A DNA stretch of 7,570 nucleotides, from assembly GCA_030636965.1 (NCBI GenBank), contig DAOVVW010000034.1:1-7570 (forward strand), read 5' to 3'. Positions 1 to 4,872 of this stretch are shown here, piece by piece. Within the stretch, counting starts at the first letter, position 1. Each line of letters begins with the position of its first letter. The notes below the pieces were generated by a model that made no database searches, was not told the origin of the DNA, and saw only the letters and a program-made list of their open reading frames with translations. The stretch is from Pseudomonadota bacterium (GTDB lineage Bacteria > BMS3Abin14). The translations under genes were made by a program, and so were the position numbers.

Positions 1-176
1 AGAGTATCAAAAACGATTCCCTGTTCGAGGACCTCAGTGACCAGTTGGAAGAGGGACGGAAACTTTACGACTCCCGTGTCGACCATACCATGCCCCAGAG
101 ATGGGCGCCCTACAACAGGGCCATTGTTGACGTCCTTGTAAAAAGATTCGGGAATATCGACTCCGATATCTGGTAA
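1..176 (+). CDS. C-terminal fragment of an unrecognised protein (5' end outside window)
   Basis: An open frame enters from the left edge (codons in phase with base 3) and runs 57 codons to a TAA at 174-176. The visible tail is hydrophilic and mixed in charge. It contains the stretch MPQRWAPYNRAIVDVL and ends in NIDSDIW. It has no membrane segment and no cysteine cluster, and I do not recognise the family. The stop lies 8 bases before the rluD start, so this gene is probably co-transcribed with rluD and pgeF. The reading as coding rests on the open frame, the tight spacing and GC-rich third positions like those of rluD. Function is unknown. Confidence 0.6.
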   Translation, partial: SIKNDSLFEDLSDQLEEGRKLYDSRVDHTMPQRWAPYNRAIVDVLVKRFGNIDSDIW

Positions 177-184
177 TATCCCCC

Positions 185-1135
185 ATGGGGATCAGCACCT
201 ATAATATTTCATCAGAACATCTCAACACGCGTCTGGACATTTTTCTATCATCCAGACACCCGGAAATAACCCGCTCCCGGATAAAGAAGCTCATCGAAAC
301 AGGACAAGTGCTTGTCAACGGTTCCACCTCAAAACCCGGGATTACTCTGAAAGCCGGCTGGAAAGTCACCATCGAGATCCCGGCCCCTGTGTCCCTGGAT
401 CTTGAGTCTGAAGACATCCCCCTGAATGTCCTGTTCGAGGATAAAGATCTAATTGTTATTGACAAGCAGCCTCATCTTGTAATGCACCCCTCACCGGGCC
501 ACAGCAGCGGGACTCTTGTAAACGCTCTCTTGAATCACTGCACCGACCTTTCCGGCATCGGTGGCGTAACCAGACCGGGTATAGTGCACCGTCTGGATAA
601 GGGCACTTCTGGAGTCCTGGTTGCCGCCAAGAACGACGGGGCGCACACCTCGCTTTCCCGGCAGTTCAGTGACCATACCATTGAACGCGTCTACATAGCC
701 GGGGTAAAGGGTGAGGTGCCAAAGGGATCTGGCCGTATTGAAAAACCCCTCAGCCGTTCCCGCAAGGACAGAAAGAAGATAGCCGTTATCGAGGGAGGCC
801 GTGAGGCCATAACGAATTACATGGTCCTTGCGCGAAGGCTGGGCATTTCCCTTCTGGAGCTGACACCAGAAACCGGCCGTACTCACCAGTTAAGAGTCCA
901 CATGACATCCATCGGGCATCCAGTACTTGCGGACAGCATGTACGGTGGTGGTATTCGATCCCTCCATATGAAGGATCCTGAAGCCTTGACAATGCTAAAA
1001 GCATTGAAGCGTCCGGCTCTCCACGCTTTTAATCTCGGATTCACTCACCCGTCAACAGGGGAAAAAATGCTATTCGAAGCCCCACCCCCCGATGACCTGA
1101 CCGACCTGTTCCTCTGGATCCGGGGTAAGTCGTAA
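185..1135 (+). CDS. rluD: 23S rRNA pseudouridine synthase, RluD/RluC family
   Basis: This 316-residue protein has the full RluA-family layout. An N-terminal S4 RNA-binding domain (about residues 14-60, with SRIKKLIETGQVLVNG) is followed by the catalytic domain. The active-site motif HRLDKGTSG lies at 135-143 with the nucleophilic Asp138, and the family motif GRTHQLRVHM is at 231-240. The family converts uridines to pseudouridine; RluD itself acts on helix 69 of 23S rRNA (E. coli positions 1911, 1915, 1917). RluC-type specificity cannot be excluded from sequence, but the directly following pgeF is the usual partner of rluD. The ATG at 185 has no clear Shine-Dalgarno and lies 8 bases after the upstream stop, which suggests translational coupling. 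The length is normal and no key residue is missing. Confidence 0.93.
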   Translation: MGISTYNISSEHLNTRLDIFLSSRHPEITRSRIKKLIETGQVLVNGSTSKPGITLKAGWKVTIEIPAPVSLDLESEDIPLNVLFEDKDLIVIDKQPHLVMHPSPGHSSGTLVNALLNHCTDLSGIGGVTRPGIVHRLDKGTSGVLVAAKNDGAHTSLSRQFSDHTIERVYIAGVKGEVPKGSGRIEKPLSRSRKDRKKIAVIEGGREAITNYMVLARRLGISLLELTPETGRTHQLRVHMTSIGHPVLADSMYGGGIRSLHMKDPEALTMLKALKRPALHAFNLGFTHPSTGEKMLFEAPPPDDLTDLFLWIRGKS

Positions 1136-1797
1136 TGGCACTCCTGAAGTCTTCGCTCCTTGTTGAGGCGGGATTTGACCACGGATTCGGAACCAGGAAA
1201 ACGGTGACCCACGAGGTCCCTGATGCGCTTTACACGGTCGGGCAGGTTCACGGTGACAGAATTATCACCCTCCAGGATCCACTGCCAGAGGAAAAGTATC
1301 GCTTCACCGAGGGCGACGCCCTTTTAACCCGGATATCGGGTGTTTTTATCGGCATCAGAACTGCCGACTGTCTCCCTGTATTAATAGCGGACCCGGCGAC
1401 AGGGGCAGTCGCGGCGGTTCACTGCGGGTGGCGAAGCCTTGCAAAAGGACTTGCCGGAAAAGCCGTCAGGGCCTTTGAATCGTTCACAAGATCTGATCCC
1501 CGGGGTTATCTGGCGGCCTTCGGACCCGCTATCGGACCATGTTGCTATGAAGTCGGTGAGGATGTCCGGGATGCCTTCATGAAAATTCCCGGTTGCGGTC
1601 TGACCACCGAACATCGTGACGACACAATATATGCGAGTCTTAAAGATGCGGCGGCAATTCAATTGAAGTCCGAAGGACTTACGGAAAAAAACCTGGATAT
1701 ACTCGATTACTGCACATCCTGCAGGAGTGACCTGCTCTACTCCTGGCGCGGTGAGAAGACCGAAGAGCGGATGGTTTCGTTCATCGGCCCTAAATAA
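1135..1797 (+). CDS. pgeF: Peptidoglycan editing factor PgeF (YfiH / DUF152, multicopper-oxidase-like fold)
   Basis: This 220-residue protein belongs to the YfiH/PgeF family, once annotated as polyphenol oxidase or laccase. It carries the three expected metal ligands: His39 in GQVHGDR, Cys79 in RTADCLPV and His96 in AAVHCGW. It also has the family blocks GPAIGPCCYEVGEDV (130-144) and CTSCRSDLLYSWRG (193-206). PgeF keeps non-canonical residues such as L-Ser out of the first stem-peptide position of peptidoglycan; family members also show purine nucleoside phosphorylase/deaminase activity in vitro. The protein is somewhat shorter than the usual 240-250 residues, mainly at the N terminus. Its ATG shares base 1135 with the rluD stop (TAATG), a classic translational coupling. 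No intrinsic terminator is visible after the TAA. Confidence 0.92.
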   Translation: MALLKSSLLVEAGFDHGFGTRKTVTHEVPDALYTVGQVHGDRIITLQDPLPEEKYRFTEGDALLTRISGVFIGIRTADCLPVLIADPATGAVAAVHCGWRSLAKGLAGKAVRAFESFTRSDPRGYLAAFGPAIGPCCYEVGEDVRDAFMKIPGCGLTTEHRDDTIYASLKDAAAIQLKSEGLTEKNLDILDYCTSCRSDLLYSWRGEKTEERMVSFIGPK

Positions 1798-1812
1798 AAA
1801 CCAGAGTTCTTT

Positions 1813-1877
1813 TTCACCACAGAGCCACAGAGTACACAGAGGTAGGGCTTGGGGGTTCACCACGGAGGACACGGAGG
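1813..1877. repeat. Degenerate CCACAGAG / CCACGGAG repeat block
   Basis: Two half-blocks, each opening with TTCACCAC (1813 and 1856, 43 bases apart), are separated by a G-rich spacer. The first holds CCACAGAG at 1817-1824 and 1825-1832 and a variant ACACAGAG at 1834-1841. The second holds CCACGGAG at 1860-1867 and a diverged copy ending in ACACGGAGG. From memory, this motif type is scattered between genes in many environmental bacterial genomes. Only the local copies are shown here. Confidence 0.8.
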
Positions 1878-1881
1878 TATA

Positions 1882-1945
1882 CATATCGGAGTAACGGGGT
1901 ATGGGGGTTTACAGGTAACGAAGTATCGAGGTGTCGAAGTGTGGA
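1882..1945. repeat. Eight tandem 8-bp units, consensus about RGTAWCGR
   Basis: The stretch divides without gaps into eight octamers: CATATCGG, AGTAACGG, GGTATGGG, GGTTTACA, GGTAACGA, AGTATCGA, GGTGTCGA, AGTGTGGA. The last four are the best conserved. The phase holds over 64 bases despite substitutions, which argues for an old tandem array rather than chance low complexity. Confidence 0.8.
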
Positions 1946-1950
1946 AGAAA

Positions 1951-1979
1951 TTGGAGTATTGGAAATTGGAGATTGGACA
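1951..1979. repeat. Four tandem TTGGARA units
   Basis: The units are TTGGAGTA, TTGGAAA, TTGGAGA and TTGGACA, one of 8 bp and three of 7 bp. They begin 5 bases after the preceding octamer array. Confidence 0.75.
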
Positions 1980-2046
1980 CTGTTGATTGAAAAAAATATT
2001 CCAAAATTCTTATTAGATTACAGATGTCTAATTTCCACTAACTACT

Positions 2047-2074
2047 CATCACGCATTACGCGTCACGCATCACG
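2047..2074. repeat. Four tandem heptamers, consensus CATCACG
   Basis: The exact 7-bp phase gives CATCACG, CATTACG, CGTCACG and CATCACG. The first and last copies are identical. Confidence 0.8.
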
Positions 2075-2083
2075 AACCTCGAT

Positions 2084-2111
2084 CTTGGGCCTTGGATTTT
2101 GGACCTTGGAT
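2084..2111. repeat. Degenerate CTTGGAY repeat block
   Basis: The units read CTTGGGC, CTTGGATT, TTGGAC and CTTGGAT, with 6-8 bp spacing. The block ends 4 bases before the stop codon of the minus-strand Gx-type gene. Confidence 0.7.
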
Positions 2112-2115
2112 CAAT

Positions 2116-2631
2116 TCATCCGGAACCTGGAACTTTGTTTAACATTAATTTTGAGGCCAGCAGCGTCGCGATCCCTCCATTGATGATCCCGGTCACAAGA
2201 GCAATGGACCCCAGGAAAGGGAGCAGTCGGAACAGGTCCGCAGACTGCACGTAAAGTGCCGAAGCTACCGCAAGCTGGGCGCTGATATGGGCGAAGGCGC
2301 CTCCGATACTTATCCCGTAGAGGCTGAACCTTCTGCCACAGAGGGCCAGAGGGATCATCACCATCAAGCTTGCCGCTCCCCCGGTCAATGACATCACGGC
2401 TGTGGGAGAAAATACTCCGCCCCAGATAAATGAAACAAGGGCCACTCGACCGAAAGTCACCCACGCCCCGTCTCTTAAGCCCAGAACAGCAAATGCGGTC
2501 AACGTCATAACATTTCCCAGTCCGAGACGGATCATGGGCACGGGGCTGGGCAGGGCTCTTTCAAGGCTTGAGAGCACAAAAGCCGCAGCTATCAGGAGGG
2601 CTAAATATGCAACTCTACCTGGAGACCGCAT
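2116..2631 (-). CDS. Gx transporter family / heptaprenyl diphosphate synthase component I-like integral membrane protein
   Basis: This 171-residue, strongly hydrophobic protein has about five membrane segments. It matches the family often named heptaprenyl diphosphate synthase component I or Gx transporter. Typical features are an N-terminal helix followed by LERALPSPVPMIRLGLGNVMTL (residues about 23-44), then GRVALVSFIWGGVFSP and SLTGGAASLMVMIP. The name HepT is historical; in Firmicutes extracellular electron transfer loci a relative (EetB) sits beside a NusG-II protein and ApbE, the same neighbours as here. A role in transport or assembly for a flavin/quinone redox system is inferred from that context. 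The ATG overlaps the end of the preceding gene by 17 bases, so the two are coupled. The last codons lie within a heptamer repeat, so the C terminus may be lineage-specific. Confidence 0.8.
   Translation of the reverse strand: MRSPGRVAYLALLIAAAFVLSSLERALPSPVPMIRLGLGNVMTLTAFAVLGLRDGAWVTFGRVALVSFIWGGVFSPTAVMSLTGGAASLMVMIPLALCGRRFSLYGISIGGAFAHISAQLAVASALYVQSADLFRLLPFLGSIALVTGIINGGIATLLASKLMLNKVPGSG
2122..2135. repeat. Two GGAACYT heptamers inside the 3' end of the Gx-type gene
   Basis: GGAACCT and GGAACTT lie head to tail. They encode part of the last residues (KVPGSG) of the minus-strand membrane protein, so the repeat mosaic appears to run into the coding sequence. Confidence 0.55.
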
Positions 2632-3052
2632 CCAGCTCTCCTTCTCCTCCAGTAACCTTTACGGATATCCTGTTGGGCAGGCACAGGATGGTCTCTCCGG
2701 CATTCTTGATCGGTCCCATGGCCTCGCAGATCTTCAGCGGGCATGGAGCGCTCTCCATCCTGGCTTGACCATCCTCGATGATTATCTTTGCAGCCCCCAA
2801 AGGGCCTTTCACAATATGAGTAGCATCTTTCTTCAGGGAAATGACCGATGACCCATCCACCGTGCGAACCTCAATATAACTGCCCGCCTTCAGGGAGCCG
2901 CCTGACGCACCGATCAAAATGCGCGGGGCCGTAAACGTCAGAAGAAGAAGGAAAATGAGGAGACAAGTATCCCAGATCGTAGGGCGTCGAAGGAAAGATG
3001 ATGCTCCAGAGGTCGGGAAATGATCTTTACCTTCTCTCAAAACCCACCTCAC
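2615..3052 (-). CDS. Membrane-anchored NusG domain II-containing protein
   Basis: This protein of up to 145 residues has a cytoplasmic N-terminal tail, one membrane segment (about residues 26-45, rich in Leu/Ile/Phe) and an extracytoplasmic NusG domain II. The domain signature is clear: SAPCPLKICEAMGPIKNAG (101-119) followed by TILCLPNRISVKV. Its conserved cysteines are 104, 109 and 124. It is not a transcription factor: the NGN and KOW domains of NusG are absent. Such stand-alone domains occur beside ApbE and Gx/HepT-type genes; a relative is EetA of Gram-positive electron-transfer loci. The exact role is unknown. The start is uncertain: the GTG at 3052 overlaps the apbE end by 26 bases, and a TTG at 3040 is an alternative that follows a purine-rich GAGGTGG. 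Either start keeps the membrane segment. Confidence 0.78.
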   Translation of the reverse strand: MRWVLREGKDHFPTSGASSFLRRPTIWDTCLLIFLLLLTFTAPRILIGASGGSLKAGSYIEVRTVDGSSVISLKKDATHIVKGPLGAAKIIIEDGQARMESAPCPLKICEAMGPIKNAGETILCLPNRISVKVTGGEGELDAVSR

Positions 3053-4037
3053 TGCCTACGCCGCCAGTGGTCAGTACCTCACCGGTTTCAAGAACCAGAA
3101 CTGCATGGACCCCATCCCTGCCTTTGAGCAGTTCCAGGCCCTTTTCCGGCCCCATGACGAATATAGCGGTGGACAGGGCATCAGCCAGAAGACAATCGAA
3201 AGCAACTATCGTAACGCTCCTCAGTCCCGATCTGGCAGGGTATCCGGTTCCCGGGTCGAGGATGTGATGGTACCGTTTTCCCCCTGTCTCAAAATATCTT
3301 TCGTAATCCCCCGAAGTGGCAACAGCTCCATTTGTAATCTCAAGGACGCCAGCCAGTTCCTGATGATCATCGGGAGCTTGAACACCTATCCGCCACCTCT
3401 TTCCCCCAGGCTTCTTCCCAAAAGCCTTCAGGTCTCCGCCAGCGTTTACAATACCTGCCGAAGCGCCCTGTTCCTTCAGGACCTTCACCGCCTCATCAAC
3501 CGCGTATCCTTTGGCAACACCCCCCAGATCCAGCCAGACAGGACTGTCGGCTTTTATGATGCTGCCGGCCAAAGTGACCTTTTCGAAGCCCACCGTCTTC
3601 AGAGAATTTCTCAACTCCTGTTCAAGGGGCAGGCGGGGCGTATCCATGTCAAAACCCCACAGACTGACTACCTTACCCATGGTTGGATCAAAAGCTCCCG
3701 AACTTTCCCTGGCGATCATCATGGCGGAGGCAAAAGCTGCCCGTAGATCCCCGGAAAGAGTCACACGCTCTCCCCTCCTCAAAGCAGCAAGAACTGAGTC
3801 CTCTTCTCGGTGGTCCGTGGCAGCCTCGATCGCCTCCATCCTCTCGTAAGCCTCTGCTACAGCTGTTCTGACTCTGTTGGTATCAGGGTATGCCGCTATC
3901 TCCACTAGAGTACCCATCAGGAACCTTGATTCACGATAGGGTTTATCCTGGCTACAGCCGCTTGCGAGCAGGAATGATAGTGCTGTACCCAGTAGTACGA
4001 GGCTTTTCGTCAGTGGGTATTTGCTTGGAATATTCAA
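3027..4037 (-). CDS. apbE: FAD:protein FMN transferase ApbE, lipoprotein
   Basis: This 336-residue protein covers the whole ApbE family. It uses FAD and Mg2+ to attach FMN covalently to a Thr/Ser of periplasmic or membrane redox proteins such as RnfG/NqrC-type FMN-binding domains. The N terminus is a lipoprotein signal (positive start, hydrophobic 12-25, LASGC with Cys28), so it is probably a periplasm-facing lipoprotein. Family blocks in order: RFLMGTLVEI (38-47), GAFDPTMGKVVSLWGF (114-129), WLDLGGVAKGYAVD (168-181), IVNAGGDLKAFGK (196-208), VATSGDYERYF (239-249), HHILDPGTGYPA (257-268) and the metal-site region ADALSTAIFVMGPEKG (285-300). The start codon appears to be TTG at 4037; no ATG lies between the upstream in-frame stop and the signal peptide. 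It heads a group with the NusG-II and Gx-type genes. No FMN-acceptor protein is encoded in the window. Confidence 0.92.
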   Translation of the reverse strand: MNIPSKYPLTKSLVLLGTALSFLLASGCSQDKPYRESRFLMGTLVEIAAYPDTNRVRTAVAEAYERMEAIEAATDHREEDSVLAALRRGERVTLSGDLRAAFASAMMIARESSGAFDPTMGKVVSLWGFDMDTPRLPLEQELRNSLKTVGFEKVTLAGSIIKADSPVWLDLGGVAKGYAVDEAVKVLKEQGASAGIVNAGGDLKAFGKKPGGKRWRIGVQAPDDHQELAGVLEITNGAVATSGDYERYFETGGKRYHHILDPGTGYPARSGLRSVTIVAFDCLLADALSTAIFVMGPEKGLELLKGRDGVHAVLVLETGEVLTTGGVGSEVGFERR

Positions 4038-4055
4038 GGTATTTTCGAGATTTGT

Positions 4056-4082
4056 ATTAGAATCGCTTGTGTTGACTTACAA
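4056..4082 (-). promoter_or_regulatory. Possible sigma70 promoter for apbE
   Basis: Reading the minus strand, TTGTAA (4082-4077) is followed 15 bases later by TCTAAT (4061-4056), five of six matches to TATAAT. TAATAC at 17 bases is an alternative -10. Transcription would begin about 12 bases before the TTG start. The match is modest and the element overlaps the AGAAACC repeat. Confidence 0.27.
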
Positions 4083-4102
4083 GAAACCAGAAACCAGAAA
4101 CT
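4082..4102. repeat. Three tandem heptamers AGAAACC
   Basis: AGAAACC, AGAAACC and AGAAACT stand head to tail in the 106-base gap between dksA and apbE. They are the same kind of 7-bp tandem repeat as the mosaic at 1813-2135, in a different consensus. Confidence 0.75.
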
Positions 4103-4143
4103 GTTAAAAAGGACCTCACCGGGTTAGAAGCGGGAAAGATCGA

Positions 4144-4506
4144 TCACTTTCTGGTTGATTTCTCTTCCTCTTCCTGAATAGTTTTACAGTGAATGCAAAG
4201 TGTAGCTACAGGTCTGGCTTCCAGCCTTTTTAACTCTATATTCTCTCCACAGTGATCACACAGACCGAATGACTTATCTTCGATCCTCTCAAGAGCCATA
4301 TCGATCTTGCTTATGAGTCTCCTCTCCCTGTCCCTTATACGGAGGAGAAAACTGCGGTCTGTCTCCATGGATGCCCTGTCAGTGGGATCTGCAAATAGAG
4401 TTTTCTCCTCGTGCATCCCGTCAACAGTCCTGCCCGCCTCGTGAACGAGCTCTTCCTTCCAGGCCTTGAGTTTTTGTTCAAAGTGTTTTTGCTGTTTCTT
4501 ATTCAT
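4144..4506 (-). CDS. dksA: RNA polymerase-binding transcription factor DksA
   Basis: This 120-residue DksA/TraR-family protein binds the RNA polymerase secondary channel. With ppGpp it inhibits rRNA promoters and activates amino-acid genes. The coiled-coil tip motif DPTDRAS (40-46) keeps both aspartates of the DxxDxA signature found in true DksA. It is followed by the helix RIRDRERRLISKIDMALERIEDKSFG. The zinc finger is intact: C83-x2-C86-x17-C104-x2-C107. It is shorter than the 151-residue E. coli protein, mainly at the N terminus. The ATG at 4506 was chosen because the family begins near MNKKQQ. The frame stays open upstream to a GTG at 4581, but that extension has no family-like sequence. 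A weak purine run (TAGGGAAATTGAAG) precedes the ATG. The gene is divergent from the two-component operon. Confidence 0.93.
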   Translation of the reverse strand: MNKKQQKHFEQKLKAWKEELVHEAGRTVDGMHEEKTLFADPTDRASMETDRSFLLRIRDRERRLISKIDMALERIEDKSFGLCDHCGENIELKRLEARPVATLCIHCKTIQEEEEKSTRK

Positions 4507-4538
4507 CTTCAATTTCCCTATCTGCTGAAAATAAAAGA

Positions 4539-4567
4539 TAGATACTGTATTTGAAACGCCGTGTCCA
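4539..4567 (-). promoter_or_regulatory. Possible sigma70 promoter for dksA
   Basis: On the minus strand TGGACA (4567-4562, five of six to consensus) is followed 17 bases later by TATCTA (4544-4539, only three of six). The spacing and place are right for a dksA leader of about 25-30 bases. The poor -10 keeps confidence low. Confidence 0.25.
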
Positions 4568-4574
4568 GATAAAA

Positions 4575-4604
4575 TTGACACCCAAAATTTGCGATTGGTA
4601 CAAG
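4575..4604 (+). promoter_or_regulatory. Candidate sigma70 promoter reading into the foldable segment
   Basis: A perfect TTGACA (4575-4580) and TACAAG (4599-4604, four of six) are separated by 18 bases. The predicted start at about 4611 falls 3 bases before the long terminal stem at 4614. That placement would suit an RNA whose 5' end is paired, but may be coincidence. Confidence 0.33.
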
Positions 4605-4610
4605 ACAGCC

Positions 4611-4746
4611 ATCAGTCGGTGTATCGAAATATGCCTTTTCTCGATTCCGGGGTTATGTATGATCGGACCTCCTGGATTAATTAAAGCAGTTCGGCATTTT
4701 CTTTCCCTGAAAGGGGGACCACCCAAAACCATACACCGATTTCAGG
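4611..4746 (+). ncRNA. Candidate structured RNA or leader element (unrecognised)
   Basis: The ends pair: 4614-4624 with 4731-4741 (11 bp with one G-U, core TCGGTGTAT against ATACACCGA). Inside are a second helix (4631-4635 with 4693-4697, then two more pairs), a hairpin at 4647-4675 (CCGG/CTGG, then GGTT/GACC after a two-base bulge) and a small hairpin at 4702-4718. Wobble pairs are G-U when read on the plus strand, which fits transcription from the TTGACA promoter at 4575. The shape recalls a multi-branch leader or a short 6S-like RNA, but I recognise no family signature. No T-run follows, so it could also be part of the kinase leader. Confidence 0.35.
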
Positions 4747-4756
4747 TTACATGTAC

Positions 4757-4784
4757 TTGACAGCAACAGGGTGGAAGATATAAC
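4757..4784 (+). promoter_or_regulatory. Strong sigma70-type promoter for the two-component operon
   Basis: A perfect TTGACA (4757-4762), a 16-base spacer and TATAAC (4779-4784, five of six) form the best promoter match in the window. Transcription would start near 4791, leaving a leader of about 80 bases before the kinase ATG. A housekeeping promoter here suggests constitutive or basal expression of the signalling pair. Confidence 0.6.
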
Positions 4785-4872
4785 AACAGCTAAATGGGAA
4801 AAAGGCTACTAGTATGTCATCCTGATATGGGGATCAATCTGAACCCGGGTTTGAAAATAATGACAGGATAAT

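Larger units (their letters stand above)
1798..2115. other. Convergent intergenic region composed of degenerate short tandem repeats
   Basis: This 318-base gap lies between pgeF (plus) and the Gx-type gene (minus), which end toward each other. No credible gene or RNA gene is seen. Apart from an AT-rich island at about 1980-2036, most of it is tandem units of 7-8 bp in successive blocks with different consensus sequences, listed separately below. Neither flanking gene shows a hairpin followed by a T-run here. Confidence 0.85.
4507..4872. other. Divergent intergenic region between dksA and the two-component operon
   Basis: This 366-base region has no convincing protein gene; open frames on both strands lack family-like sequence and ribosome binding sites. 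It holds a possible dksA promoter, two TTGACA-type promoters facing the kinase and a foldable segment at 4611-4746. Two short perfect palindromes, TACTAGTA (4807-4814) and AACCCGGGTT (4842-4851), lie in the kinase leader. Confidence 0.8.

Noticed and set aside
1813..2111. CRISPR array
   Set aside because: The units are 7-8 bp, contiguous and degenerate; there are no 24-37 bp repeats with unique spacers and no cas gene.
1941..2183. 80-residue plus-strand frame over the repeat mosaic
   Set aside because: Its sequence is translated tandem repeat and it overlaps the end of the real minus-strand gene.
3105..3746. 213-residue plus-strand frame opposite apbE
   Set aside because: It is a shadow of apbE, whose complete set of family motifs fixes the coding strand.
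4107..4135. Intrinsic terminator between dksA and apbE
   Set aside because: On the minus strand a TTTTT run exists after ACCCGGTGAGGTCC, but the possible stem is only about 3-4 bp, too weak to call.
4507..4581. N-terminal extension of dksA to a GTG at 4581
   Set aside because: The extra 25 residues do not resemble DksA N termini, and ATG 4506 gives a length typical of short DksA proteins.
4499..4732. 77-residue minus-strand frame running into the dksA start
   Set aside because: It has no family-like sequence or clear start site. It crosses the foldable segment and the promoter region and overlaps the well-supported dksA start.
4551..4760. 69-residue plus-strand frame across the foldable segment
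   Set aside because: It has no ribosome binding site or recognisable domain and runs through both plus-strand -35 elements; the pairing pattern accounts for the region better.
4740..4872. Sigma54 (-24/-12) promoter ahead of the two-component operon
   Set aside because: I found no GG-N10-GC pair in the TGGCAC-N5-TTGCW context; the sigma70-type match at 4757-4784 is much better.
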